Assembly: GCF_001552635.1 (NCBI RefSeq) | Contig: NZ_BCRO01000043.1 | Location: forward strand, 1 to 64,000 | DNA: 64,000 nt | From: Actinomadura hibisca NBRC 15177 | Lineage (GTDB): Bacteria > Actinomycetota > Actinomycetes > Streptosporangiales > Streptosporangiaceae | Direction: 5' to 3' | Part shown: positions 28,595-37,331 of the stretch, in pieces | Position numbering within the stretch: the stretch's first letter is position 1 | Layout: every line of letters begins with the position of its first letter | Translations under genes and position numbers: made by a program | Notes under the pieces: generated by a model | Told to the model about the DNA's origin: nothing | Seen by the model: only the letters and a program-made list of their open reading frames with translations | Database searches by the model: none

Positions 28595-29908
28595 ATGAGG
28601 GCCTTCCAGTGGAAGAGCAGCCGTGCCGTCGCCGCGGTGCTGGCCGGGCTGCTGGCCGGTGGCACGTTGGCGGCCTGCGGCGGGGACGACGACGGCGGCG
28701 CCGGGTCGGGCGGCCCCGTCGAGCTCACCGTCGACGTGTTCGGCGAGTTCGGCTACGACCAGCTCTACAAGCAGTACGAGGCCGCGCACCCCAACGTGAA
28801 GATCAAGCAGCGCAAGGTCTCCACGCTGGACGACTACAAGCCGCGCGTCCAGCAGTGGATCGCGACCGGCAGCGGCGCGGGCGACGTGGTGGCGCTGGAG
28901 GAGGGCATCCTGCCCCTCTACATGCAGCAGCCGGGCAAGTTCGTGAACCTGTTCGACCACGGCGGCAAGGAGCTGCAGGGCAACTTCCTGCCGTGGAAGT
29001 GGCAGATGGGCGTCACCCCCGACGGCAAGCAGCTGGTCGGGCTCGGCACCGACATCGGCCCGCTGGCCATGTGCTACCGCAAGGACCTGTTCAAGAAGGC
29101 CGGGCTGCCGACCGAGCGCGACGAGGTCTCCAAGCTCTGGCCGACCTGGGACGGCTTCCTGGAGACCGGCAAGAAGTTCCAGGGCAAGGTGCCCGGCACC
29201 AAGTGGCTGGACGGCCCGGCGGCCGCGCTGCGCACCACCGTGCTCCAGAACGCGGGCTCCGGCCCCGGCTACAGCTACTTCGACAAGGACAACAAGCTCG
29301 TCTTCGACAGCAACCCCGCGGTGAAGGCCGCCTTCGACACCGTCCTGAAGTTCGAGCAGAACAAGATGACGGCGGGCACGCAGGTCTTCACGCCGCCGTG
29401 GCAGACCGGCCTGAAGCGCGACACCTTCGCCACGCTGCCGTGCCCGTCGTGGATGCTCGGCGGCATCAAGGAGTTCGCCGGCGACTCGGGCAAGGGCAAG
29501 TGGGACGTGGCCGCCGTCCCGGGCGGCGCGGGTTACTGGGGCGGCTCGTGGCTGGCGGTGCCCAAGCAGACCAAGCACGCCAAGGAGGCCGCGGAGCTGG
29601 CCAAGTTCCTGTCCAACCCGCAGGGCCAGATCGCCGCGTTCAAGGACAAGAACACCTTCCCGTCCTCGCCGCAGGCCGCGCAGGACGCCGCGGTGTCGGG
29701 CAGCACCGACCCCTACTTCGACGACGCGCCCACCGGCAAGATCTTCGGCCAGATGGCCGCGCAGGTGAAGCCGGTGCACCTCGGCCCGAAGAACGAGGAC
29801 GTGCGGCAGGTCGTGGAGAACGTGCTGATCTCGGTCGGCCAGGGCCGGGTCAAGCCCGAGGACGCGTGGGCCCGCGCGGTCGAGGAAGCCAAGAAGGCCG
29901 CCCGCTGA
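28595..29908 (+). CDS. cebE: ABC cello-oligosaccharide-binding lipoprotein (CebE-like)
   Basis: A 437-residue family 1 solute-binding protein with a lipobox LAAC (Cys about residue 28) and an acidic Gly-rich linker. The downstream CebF/CebG-like permeases, the beta-glucosidase and the CebR box identify it as the cellobiose/cellotriose receptor. Solute-binding landmarks include GLGTDIGPLAMCYRKDLFKK and GYWGGSWLAVPKQTK. GAGAGAGGTGGG precedes the ATG. Confidence 0.87.
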   Translation: MRAFQWKSSRAVAAVLAGLLAGGTLAACGGDDDGGAGSGGPVELTVDVFGEFGYDQLYKQYEAAHPNVKIKQRKVSTLDDYKPRVQQWIATGSGAGDVVALEEGILPLYMQQPGKFVNLFDHGGKELQGNFLPWKWQMGVTPDGKQLVGLGTDIGPLAMCYRKDLFKKAGLPTERDEVSKLWPTWDGFLETGKKFQGKVPGTKWLDGPAAALRTTVLQNAGSGPGYSYFDKDNKLVFDSNPAVKAAFDTVLKFEQNKMTAGTQVFTPPWQTGLKRDTFATLPCPSWMLGGIKEFAGDSGKGKWDVAAVPGGAGYWGGSWLAVPKQTKHAKEAAELAKFLSNPQGQIAAFKDKNTFPSSPQAAQDAAVSGSTDPYFDDAPTGKIFGQMAAQVKPVHLGPKNEDVRQVVENVLISVGQGRVKPEDAWARAVEEAKKAAR

Positions 29909-29996
29909 TCCGCCGGACCGGAGGCGGCGCCGGGGAGCCGATCCCCGCGCTCCCGGCGCCGCCCGCCCGTCCCGAAAGTCCCGAAAGGAGGGCGCG

Positions 29997-30980
29997 TTGA
30001 GCCTCGACCTGCGCCCCGCCCGCCCCGGCCGCTCCACGGCCGCGGCCGACCCCCCGCCCGCGCGCCGCGGCTGGCGGTCCCGGCTGGCCCGGCTGGACGT
30101 CCGGGCCGCCCCCTACCTGTTCGTCTCGCCGTTCTTCGTGGTCTTCCTGGCCTTCGGCGCGTTCCCGCTCGGCTACACGCTCTGGGTGTCGCTGCACAAG
30201 TGGGAGCTGGCGTCGGGGACCCGCGAGTTCATCGGGCTGGAGAACTTCTCCTACCTGCTCGGCGACGCCGACTTCTGGCACGCCACCGTCAACACCGTGG
30301 GCATCTTCGTGCTGTCGACGGTCCCGCAGCTCATGCTGGCGCTGCTGCTGGCGGCGGCGCTGGACCGCAAGATGAAGGGCAGCACCTTCTTCCGGATCGG
30401 CGTGGTCGCGCCGATGGTCACCTCGACGGCGGCCGTGGCGATCGTGTTCACCCAGCTGTTCGACCGCGACTTCGGCCTGGCCAACTGGCTGATCGGCCTG
30501 TTCGGGATCGACGCGATCGACTGGCAGGCGAGCCGCGGCTGGTCGTGGGCGGCCATCGCCACGATGGTGAACTGGCGCTGGACCGGCTACAACGCGCTGA
30601 TCTTCCTGGCGGCGATGCAGGCGATCCCCCGCGACCTGTACGAGGCGGCGGCGATCGACGGCGCGTCCCGGCTGCGCCAGTTCTGGCAGATCACGGTGCC
30701 GCTGCTGCGGCCGACGATCCTGTTCGCGGTCATCATCTCCACCATCGGCGGGCTCCAGCTGTTCACCGAGCCCGCGCTGTTCGGCATCGGCAGCGCCAAC
30801 CGCATGGACGGCGGCTCGATGCACCAGTTCCAGACGATCACGATGTACATGTTCGACAACGCCTTCGGCGACGACCGGTACGGCTACGCCGCCGCAGTGT
30901 CCTGGGCGCTGTTCGTGCTGATCATCTTGTTCTCGCTGCTGAACTTCGCGTTCGTGCGGCGTGCGGAAGGCGCGCGATGA
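29997..30980 (+). CDS. cebF: ABC sugar permease (CebF-like)
   Basis: A 327-residue permease with six helices and EAA loop LYEAAAIDGASRLRQFWQIT. It starts at TTG, placed ideally after GAAAGGAGGG, with no competing ATG. The 88-nt gap after the binding-protein gene is the only sizeable spacer in the operon and could hold a processing site that favours binding-protein mRNA. The next gene overlaps by 4 nt. Confidence 0.88.
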   Translation: MSLDLRPARPGRSTAAADPPPARRGWRSRLARLDVRAAPYLFVSPFFVVFLAFGAFPLGYTLWVSLHKWELASGTREFIGLENFSYLLGDADFWHATVNTVGIFVLSTVPQLMLALLLAAALDRKMKGSTFFRIGVVAPMVTSTAAVAIVFTQLFDRDFGLANWLIGLFGIDAIDWQASRGWSWAAIATMVNWRWTGYNALIFLAAMQAIPRDLYEAAAIDGASRLRQFWQITVPLLRPTILFAVIISTIGGLQLFTEPALFGIGSANRMDGGSMHQFQTITMYMFDNAFGDDRYGYAAAVSWALFVLIILFSLLNFAFVRRAEGAR

Positions 30981-31858
30981 CGACCCTGCCCCTGACCCGG
31001 CGGCGGCGCGGCGGCGGCGCCGGCCGGCTGCGCGGCCTGTGGGCGGCCAGCCCGCTGACCTATCTGACGCTGATGGCCGGCCTGGTGTTGTCGGTGTTCC
31101 CGATCTACTGGATGGTCGTGGTGGCGACCCGCAGCAACGAGGTGGTCGCCGACGTGCCGCCGCCGGTGCTGCCGGGCGGCAACCTCGGCGCGAACGTGGG
31201 CCGGCTGTTCGACAACCCCGACGCCTACTTCGCCAAGGGCCTGCTGAACTCGGCGATCGTGGCGTCCTGCGTGACGGTCTCGACGGTGCTGTTCGCCTCG
31301 CTGGCCGGGTTCGCCTTCGCCAAGCTGCGCTTCCGCGGCCGCAACGCGCTGCTGCTGACGATCATCGCGACGATGATGGTGCCGGTGCAGATGGGCATCA
31401 TCCCGCTCTACATGATCATGGTGAGGCTGGGCTGGCAGAACCATCTGCAGGCGGTGATCGTGCCGTTCCTGGTCACCGGGTTCGGCGTGTTCATGATGCG
31501 GCAGTACGCCGACCAGGCCGTGCCGGACGAGCTGATCGAGGCCGCCCGCGTCGACGGCTGCACCACCTTCGGCATCTACTGGCGGGTCGTGCTCCCGGCG
31601 CTGCGCCCGGCGGCGGGCGTGCTCGGGCTGCTGACGTTCATGCAGACCTGGAACGAGTTCATGTGGCCGCTGGCGGTACTGAACCCCGACAACCCGACGG
31701 TCCAGCTCTCGATCAACAACCTGGCCAACGCGTACTTCAAGGACTACACGCTGATGTTCGCCGGGACGACGGTGGCGATCCTGCCGCTGCTCGTGGTGTT
31801 CATCGTCTTCGGCCGCCAGATCATCGGCGGCATCATGGAAGGGGCGATCAAGGCGTGA
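30977..31858 (+). CDS. cebG: ABC sugar permease (CebG-like)
   Basis: A 293-residue permease. EAA loop LIEAARVDGCTTFGIYWRVV; six helices after a basic N-terminus (TRRRRGGGAGRLRG). Partner of the preceding permease; energy would come from a shared MsiK ATPase encoded elsewhere. GTGA overlap with the beta-glucosidase. Confidence 0.88.
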   Translation: MTTLPLTRRRRGGGAGRLRGLWAASPLTYLTLMAGLVLSVFPIYWMVVVATRSNEVVADVPPPVLPGGNLGANVGRLFDNPDAYFAKGLLNSAIVASCVTVSTVLFASLAGFAFAKLRFRGRNALLLTIIATMMVPVQMGIIPLYMIMVRLGWQNHLQAVIVPFLVTGFGVFMMRQYADQAVPDELIEAARVDGCTTFGIYWRVVLPALRPAAGVLGLLTFMQTWNEFMWPLAVLNPDNPTVQLSINNLANAYFKDYTLMFAGTTVAILPLLVVFIVFGRQIIGGIMEGAIKA

Positions 31859-33225
31859 CCGTTTTTCCCGAGGACTTCACCTGGGGCGCGGCGACCGCCG
31901 CCTACCAGATCGAGGGCGCGGCGGCCGAGGACGGGCGCGGCCCGTCGGTCTGGGACGACTTCTGCCGCACCCCCGGCAAGGTGCTGAACGGCGACACCGG
32001 CGACGTCGCGGTGGACCACTACCACCGCTACCGCGACGACGTGGCGCTGATGGCGGAGCTGGGCCTGAGCGCCTACCGCTTCTCGATCTCCTGGTCGCGC
32101 GTCCTGCCCGACGGCGCGGGCGCGCCCAACCCCGCCGGGCTCGACTTCTACCGGCGGCTGGTGGACGAGCTGCTGGAGGCGGGCGTCCAGCCGTGGCCGA
32201 CGCTCTACCACTGGGACCTGCCGTCGGCGCTGGAGAAGGCGGGCGGCTGGCCCGAGCGCGACACCGCGCACCGGTTCGCCGACTACGCCGCGCTGGTGCA
32301 CCAGGCGCTCGGCGACCGCGTCCGGCACTGGACGACGGTCAACGAGCCGTGGTGCGCGGCGTTCCTGGGATACGCGTCCGGCGAGCACGCCCCTGGCCGC
32401 CGCGACGCCGCCGCCTCCCTGGACGCCGCGCACCACCTGATGGTCGGGCACGGCCTGGCCGTCCAGGCGATGCGGGCGCAGCAGCCCGGCAACCGGTTCG
32501 GCGCGGCCGTCAACCTGTACGCGGTCTCGCCCGCGACCGACGACCCGGCCGACCTGGACGCGGCGCGCCGCATCGACGGGTTGCAGAACCGCTTCTTCCT
32601 CGACCCGCTGCTGCTCGGCCGCTACCCCGAGGACGTGCTGGCCGACCTGGAGCCGTTCGGCTTCGCGCCGGCCGACGCCGGCACGATCGCGCAGCCGCTC
32701 GACCAGCTCGGCGTCAACTACTACACGCGGCACACCGTGTCGGGCGTGCCGGGCGAGGCGACGCAGGCGGTGTCGTCGCCGTTCTCGGCGCACTCGCCGT
32801 GGGTGGGCGCCGAGCACGTCCGGTTCGTCCCGGGCGGGCGGCCGGTGACCGGCATGGGCTGGGAGATCGACGCGCCCGGCCTGCGCGAGACGCTGGCGCG
32901 GGTGGCCCGCGAGTACCCGGCCGTCCCGCTGTACGTCACCGAGAACGGCGCGGGCTACGACGAGCACCTCAACGGGGACGGAACGGTCCACGACGCGGGC
33001 CGCGTCGCCTACCTCGACGCGCACCTGCGAGCCTGCCACGGCGCGATCGCCGACGGCGTCCCGCTGCGCGGCTACTTCACGTGGTCGCTGCTGGATAATT
33101 TCGAGTGGGCCTGGGGCTACTCCAAGCGCTTCGGGCTGGTCCACGTGGACTACGCGACCCAGCGCCGGGTTCCCAAGGACAGCGCCCGCTGGTACGCAGA
33201 GGTGATCAGGCGCGGGGCGCTGTAG
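31855..33225 (+). CDS. bglC: GH1 beta-glucosidase (BglC-like)
   Basis: A 456-residue cytoplasmic beta-glucosidase that hydrolyses imported cellobiose. Acid/base Glu164 in TVNEPW, nucleophile Glu363 in VTENGAGYDE, and the N-terminal GAATAAYQIEGA signature. The GTG start overlaps the permease stop. A close paralogue lies at 59487. Confidence 0.93.
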   Translation: MTVFPEDFTWGAATAAYQIEGAAAEDGRGPSVWDDFCRTPGKVLNGDTGDVAVDHYHRYRDDVALMAELGLSAYRFSISWSRVLPDGAGAPNPAGLDFYRRLVDELLEAGVQPWPTLYHWDLPSALEKAGGWPERDTAHRFADYAALVHQALGDRVRHWTTVNEPWCAAFLGYASGEHAPGRRDAAASLDAAHHLMVGHGLAVQAMRAQQPGNRFGAAVNLYAVSPATDDPADLDAARRIDGLQNRFFLDPLLLGRYPEDVLADLEPFGFAPADAGTIAQPLDQLGVNYYTRHTVSGVPGEATQAVSSPFSAHSPWVGAEHVRFVPGGRPVTGMGWEIDAPGLRETLARVAREYPAVPLYVTENGAGYDEHLNGDGTVHDAGRVAYLDAHLRACHGAIADGVPLRGYFTWSLLDNFEWAWGYSKRFGLVHVDYATQRRVPKDSARWYAEVIRRGAL

Positions 33226-33262
33226 CCGCGCCGTGACCGCACACGACCGAAGGGGGCCGGGG

Positions 33263-34267
33263 ATGGCGGGCAGGAGGCCCACCCTGGAAGAGGTGGCCGC
33301 GCAGGCGGGGGTGGGCAGGGGCACCGTCTCGCGCGTCGTCAACGGCTCCCCCAAGGTGAGCGAGCAGGCGCGCGAGGCGGTGCTGAAGGCGATCGACGAG
33401 CTGGGCTACGTCCCCAACCGGGCGGCCCGCGCGCTGGTCACCAACCGCACCGACACCGTGGCGCTGGTGGTCGCCGAGTCCGACCAGCGGCTGTTCGACG
33501 AGCCGTACTTCGCCGGGATCATCCGGGGCATCAGCGCCACGCTCGGCGACACCGGCCTGCAACTGCTGCTGGCGCTGGCCCGCTCCCCCGCCGAGTACGC
33601 CCGGCTGGAGCACTACCTGACGCCGCAGCACGTGGACGGGGTGCTGCTGACCTCGCTGCACGCCGAGGACCCGCTGCCCGGACGGCTGGAGGCGGGCGGC
33701 GTGCCGACCGTGCTCGGCGGGCGGCCGCCGGGCCTGTCGCCGGTCAGCTACGTGGACGTCGACAACCGCAGCGGCGCGCGGCTGGCCGTCGAGCACCTGA
33801 TCGGGCGGGGCCGCCGCCGCATCGCCGCGATCGCCGGGCCGCAGGACATGGGCGTGGGCATCGACCGGCTCACCGGCTACCGCGCCGCGCTGGCCGAGGC
33901 AGGGCTGCCGGAGCTGGTCGCCTACGGGGACTTCAGCGAGGCCAGCGGCATCGCGGCGGCCGAAGAACTGCTGGCGCGGTCGCCGGAGCTGGACGCGGTG
34001 TTCGCCGCCGACGACCCGATGGCGCTGGGCGCGCTGCGCGTGTTGCGGCGGCACGGGCGGGCGGTGCCGGGGGACGTGGCGGTGGTCGGCTTCGACGACT
34101 CGGCGCAGGCCCCGCTGTCGGACCCGCCGCTGACCACGGTGCACCAGTCGGCGGAGGAGATGGGGCGGGAGATGGCGCGGCTGCTGGTGTCGCGCATCGG
34201 GGGCGAGACGCCCGCCGACCCGGTGGTGATCCTGCAACCGCATCTGGTGGTGCGCGAGTCGGCGTGA
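33263..34267 (+). CDS. cebR: LacI family repressor (CebR-like)
   Basis: A 334-residue repressor: HTH RPTLEEVAAQAGVGRGTVSRV, then a periplasmic-binding-like core (FAADDPMALGALRV, VVGFDDSAQAPLSDPPLTTV). Two perfect CebR boxes in the window (28547, 60892) are its expected targets. It lies at the end of the operon rather than upstream of cebE as in streptomycetes. The ATG at 33263 with AAGGGGG is preferred to a GTG at 33233. Confidence 0.9.
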   Translation: MAGRRPTLEEVAAQAGVGRGTVSRVVNGSPKVSEQAREAVLKAIDELGYVPNRAARALVTNRTDTVALVVAESDQRLFDEPYFAGIIRGISATLGDTGLQLLLALARSPAEYARLEHYLTPQHVDGVLLTSLHAEDPLPGRLEAGGVPTVLGGRPPGLSPVSYVDVDNRSGARLAVEHLIGRGRRRIAAIAGPQDMGVGIDRLTGYRAALAEAGLPELVAYGDFSEASGIAAAEELLARSPELDAVFAADDPMALGALRVLRRHGRAVPGDVAVVGFDDSAQAPLSDPPLTTVHQSAEEMGREMARLLVSRIGGETPADPVVILQPHLVVRESA

Positions 34268-34295
34268 TCTGCACCGCTCGGTCCGTGCCGCCGAG

Positions 34296-34321
34296 CGTCC
34301 TGACAGGCCGTCCTGACAGGC
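34296..34321 (+). repeat. tandem 13-bp direct repeat
   Basis: CGTCCTGACAGGC occurs twice, back to back, in the spacer between cebR and the protease gene. It could be an activator or repressor tandem site for the protease promoter. Confidence 0.75.
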
Positions 34322-34386
34322 AGGTTCCGCAGGGTTGCCAGAGGACGCCGGGTAATTGAGCAACTTCTCTGTCTTGCCGTTCTTCC

Positions 34387-34440
34387 GGCGTTTCATCACG
34401 ATGCACGGCATACGCGGCGTTTCATCCTGATACGCCGCGC
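34387..34440 (+). promoter_or_regulatory. repeat and hairpin before the protease start
   Basis: CGGCGTTTCATC is repeated at 34387-34398 and 34416-34427. CGCGGCGT (34414-34421) can pair with ACGCCGCG (34433-34440), ending 10 nt before the AGGAG ribosome-binding site (34451-34455). It could control initiation or simply mark an operator. Confidence 0.6.
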
Positions 34441-34463
34441 CCCCCGCCAGAGGAGCAGTGAGG

Positions 34464-35510
34464 ATGCGACCCATCCGCCCCGTCACTGTCATCGGCGCGG
34501 CCGCCCTGGCCGCCGCGCTGACCGCAGCCCCCGCCAACGCACAGTCCGCTCCCAGCCAGTCCGCCCCGGCTCCCGCCCCCGACCCCGGCCGCCTGGCCAC
34601 CGCCCTCGCCGACAGCCTCGGCACCCGCAGCGCCGGTTCCTACCTGGACGGCGGCAAGCTCGTCGTCACGGTCGCCGACGCCGACGCCGCCCAGAAGGTC
34701 CGCGCCGCGGGCGCGACCCCCCGGACCGTCGCCCGCAGCGGCGCGGCCCTCGCCAAGGTGACCTCGGCGCTGTCCAGGACCGCCAAGGTCGCGGGCACCG
34801 CCTGGGCGACCGACCCCGCGACCAACCAGGTCGTGCTCTCCTACGACGACAGCGTCACCGGCGCCAAGCTCGCCAAGGTGCGCGCGGCGGCCGCCAAGCA
34901 GGGCGCGTCCGTCCGCCTGGAGCACGTCGCGGGCACCTTCAGCACGCTGATCGCCGGCGGGCAGGCCATCTACTCCGGCGGCTCCCGCTGCTCGCTCGGC
35001 TTCAACGTGCGCAACAGCGCGGGCACGACGTTCTTCCTGACCGCGGGCCACTGCACCAACATCGGCTCGACCTGGACCAACGGCAGCGTCACCCTCGGCA
35101 CCCGGGCGGGCAGCAGCTTCCCGGGCAACGACTACGGCATCGTCCGCTACACCAACACCACGATCGCCAAGACCGGCGACGTCTACCTCTACCCCGGTTC
35201 CCAGGACATCACCTCGGCGGGCAACGCCGTGGTGAACCAGTCGGTGCGCCGCAGCGGCAGCACCACCCAGGTCCGCAGCGGCCGCGTCACGGCGCTGAAC
35301 CAGACCGTCAACTACCCGCAGGGCACGGTGTCCGGCCTGATCCGCACCACCGTCTGCGCCCAGGGCGGCGACAGCGGCGGCTCGCTGTTCGCCGGCTCGG
35401 TCGCCCTCGGCCTGACCTCCGGCGGCAGCGGCAACTGCACCACCGGCGGCACGACGTTCTTCCAGCCGGTCACCGAGCCGCTGAGCGTCTACGGCGTGAG
35501 CGTCTACTGA
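34464..35510 (+). CDS. streptogrisin-like secreted serine protease
   Basis: A 348-residue pre-pro-protease of the S1 alpha-lytic/streptogrisin family. Sec signal peptide about 1-27 (ending ANA), propeptide to about 164, mature enzyme from LIAGGQAIY onward. Catalytic His196 (TAGHC), Asp223 (GNDYGIV) and Ser304 (GGDSGG); cysteines C176/C197 and C298/C325 fit the two family disulfides. The propeptide acts as folding chaperone and inhibitor. ATG at 34464 with AGGAG 8 nt upstream. Confidence 0.93.
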   Translation: MRPIRPVTVIGAAALAAALTAAPANAQSAPSQSAPAPAPDPGRLATALADSLGTRSAGSYLDGGKLVVTVADADAAQKVRAAGATPRTVARSGAALAKVTSALSRTAKVAGTAWATDPATNQVVLSYDDSVTGAKLAKVRAAAAKQGASVRLEHVAGTFSTLIAGGQAIYSGGSRCSLGFNVRNSAGTTFFLTAGHCTNIGSTWTNGSVTLGTRAGSSFPGNDYGIVRYTNTTIAKTGDVYLYPGSQDITSAGNAVVNQSVRRSGSTTQVRSGRVTALNQTVNYPQGTVSGLIRTTVCAQGGDSGGSLFAGSVALGLTSGGSGNCTTGGTTFFQPVTEPLSVYGVSVY

Positions 35511-35563
35511 TCCACGGTTCCGGCGGCACGTACCGGCTCCCACCGCGTGCCGCAGGAAACGTT

Positions 35564-35595
35564 CAGGGCAGGTCCGCCTCGGCGGGCCTGCCCTG
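35564..35595 (+). terminator. 15-bp stem terminator of the protease gene
   Basis: CAGGGCAGG..CCGCC (35564-35578) pairs with GGCGG..CCTGCCCTG (35581-35595) with one T-G wobble and a 2-nt TC tip; 53 nt after the protease stop and ending 27 nt before the next start. Confidence 0.75.
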
Positions 35596-35622
35596 GCCCG
35601 TCGAGGGGGTAGCGTCCGGATC

Positions 35623-36111
35623 ATGAGCTACGAGCCGACCGACATCGAGTTGAAGCACCTGACGCGCTGCGTGGAACTGGCCACCGAGGCCCTGGAGGAC
35701 GGCGACGAGCCGTTCGGGTCGGTGCTGGTGGCGGCCGACGGCCGGGTGTTGTTCGAGGACCGCAACCGGGTGGCGGGCGGCGACCAGACCCGGCACCCCG
35801 AGTTCGAGATCGCGCGCTGGGCGGCCACCAACGTGGCGCCGGACGAGCGGGCCGCCGCGACCGTCTACACCTCCGGCGAGCACTGCCCGATGTGCTCGGC
35901 GGCGCACGCGTGGGTGGGGCTGGGCCGGATCGTGTACGTGGCGTCGTCGGAGCAGCTCGGGAGCTGGCTGGCGGAGCTGGGCGTGCCCGCGTCGCCGGTG
36001 GCGGCGCTGCCGGTCAACGCCGTCGCGCCGGGCGTTCCGGTGGACGGGCCGGTCGCGGCCCTGGCCGATCGGGTGCACGCCCTGCACCGCCGCCTGCACG
36101 GGGCCGCCTGA
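35623..36111 (+). CDS. nucleoside deaminase (CDA superfamily)
   Basis: A 162-residue zinc deaminase. Motifs RHPEFEIARWA (HPE) and EHCPMCSAAHAW (PCxxC-like: C-P-M-C) are clear. Close in architecture to the deaminase at 26638, with a longer C-terminus. Likely guanine- or cytosine-type substrate. Monocistronic, between a terminator and a convergent MFS gene. Confidence 0.87.
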   Translation: MSYEPTDIELKHLTRCVELATEALEDGDEPFGSVLVAADGRVLFEDRNRVAGGDQTRHPEFEIARWAATNVAPDERAAATVYTSGEHCPMCSAAHAWVGLGRIVYVASSEQLGSWLAELGVPASPVAALPVNAVAPGVPVDGPVAALADRVHALHRRLHGAA

Positions 36112-36119
36112 CGTCGGGG

Positions 36120-37331
36120 TCAGGCCGGTTCGGACGTCCGTTCCACAGCCGGTTCCGCAATCACCTCGGCCATCGGCGGCTTCAGGAAGCCGGTGGCCCA
36201 GGCGACCGGAACGGCGACCACGGCGATGACCAGGCCGGTGACCACGGCGGCCGACGCGCCGAACTCGCCGATCGCCACGCCGCCCGCCGCCGAGCCGAAC
36301 GCGATGCCCACGTTGGCCGCCGAGACGGGCAGCGAGGACGCCAGCGCGCCGCCCGGACCGGCCAGGCTCACCACGCGGTACTGGAGCGACGGCACCATGC
36401 CGAAGGCGAACACGCCCCAGAGCAGCAGCACCAGCGCCACCAGGAACGCGATCCCGCCGACGAGCAGGAGCGCCAGCAGGCAGACCGCCGTGCCGATGGT
36501 CGCCACGACCAGCGTGCGCGCCGCGTCGGCGTCGGCGAACCGGCCGCCGCCGAGCGAGCCCACCGCCGTCGCCGCGCCGTAGGCCAGCAGGAACACGCTG
36601 ACCAGCGCCCCGGAGATGCCGGTGACGCTTTCCAGGAACGGCACGATGTAGGTCAGCGCCGCGTACGACGACGCGAACACCAGGAAGTTCAGCAGCAGCA
36701 GGGCGAGCACGCGCGGGGCGAAGGCGTGCCGGGCCTGGCGTCCCGCGCCGCCGCCCGCGCCGGGCACCGGCGGGACCAGCGCCAGCGTGGCGACCAGCGC
36801 GAACGCGGCCAGCACGACGATCGCGGCGAACGAGCCGCGCCAGCCGAGCGTCTGTCCGGCCAGCGTGCCCAGCGGCACGCCCAGCGCGGCCGACACCGCG
36901 ACGCCGGAGATGATCACGGCCATCGCCCGGCCCATGCGCTCCGGCGGCACGACCGCGACGCCCGCCACGAACGCGGCGGCGACGAACAGGCCCTGCGACG
37001 CCCCGGCGCAGACGCGCGCCGCGAGGAACGGGCCGTAGTCGCTGGTCAGGACCGCGACCAGGTTGCTCACCATGAACAGGACGAGCGCGCCCGCGAGGAC
37101 GGCCCGCTTGTCCAGCCTGATCGTCAGCGCGGCGAGCAGCGGGCCGCCGAGGGCGAGGCCGAGCGCGTAGGCGGTGACGAGCGTGCCCGCCGTGGGGATG
37201 GAGACGTGCAGGTCGGCGGCGATCAGGTTCAGCACGCCGACGACGAGGAGTTCGGCGCTGCCCAGCACGAACATGCCCAGGAAGAGGGCGGCCAGGGCCA
37301 GGTTCGCGCGGGTGCGGCTCAGCGTGCTCAT
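36120..37331 (-). CDS. MFS exporter, DHA1 (12-TMS, Cmx/CmlR-like)
   Basis: A 403-residue efflux permease with 12 hydrophobic segments; motif A equivalent GGPLLAALTIRLDKRAVL and motif C GVAVSAALGVPLGTLAGQTLGW. Close to chloramphenicol/arabinose-efflux type actinomycete exporters. Its start overlaps the stop of the ECF sigma gene by 4 nt, an unusual sigma/efflux operon. Confidence 0.88.
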   Translation of the reverse strand: MSTLSRTRANLALAALFLGMFVLGSAELLVVGVLNLIAADLHVSIPTAGTLVTAYALGLALGGPLLAALTIRLDKRAVLAGALVLFMVSNLVAVLTSDYGPFLAARVCAGASQGLFVAAAFVAGVAVVPPERMGRAMAVIISGVAVSAALGVPLGTLAGQTLGWRGSFAAIVVLAAFALVATLALVPPVPGAGGGAGRQARHAFAPRVLALLLLNFLVFASSYAALTYIVPFLESVTGISGALVSVFLLAYGAATAVGSLGGGRFADADAARTLVVATIGTAVCLLALLLVGGIAFLVALVLLLWGVFAFGMVPSLQYRVVSLAGPGGALASSLPVSAANVGIAFGSAAGGVAIGEFGASAAVVTGLVIAVVAVPVAWATGFLKPPMAEVIAEPAVERTSEPA

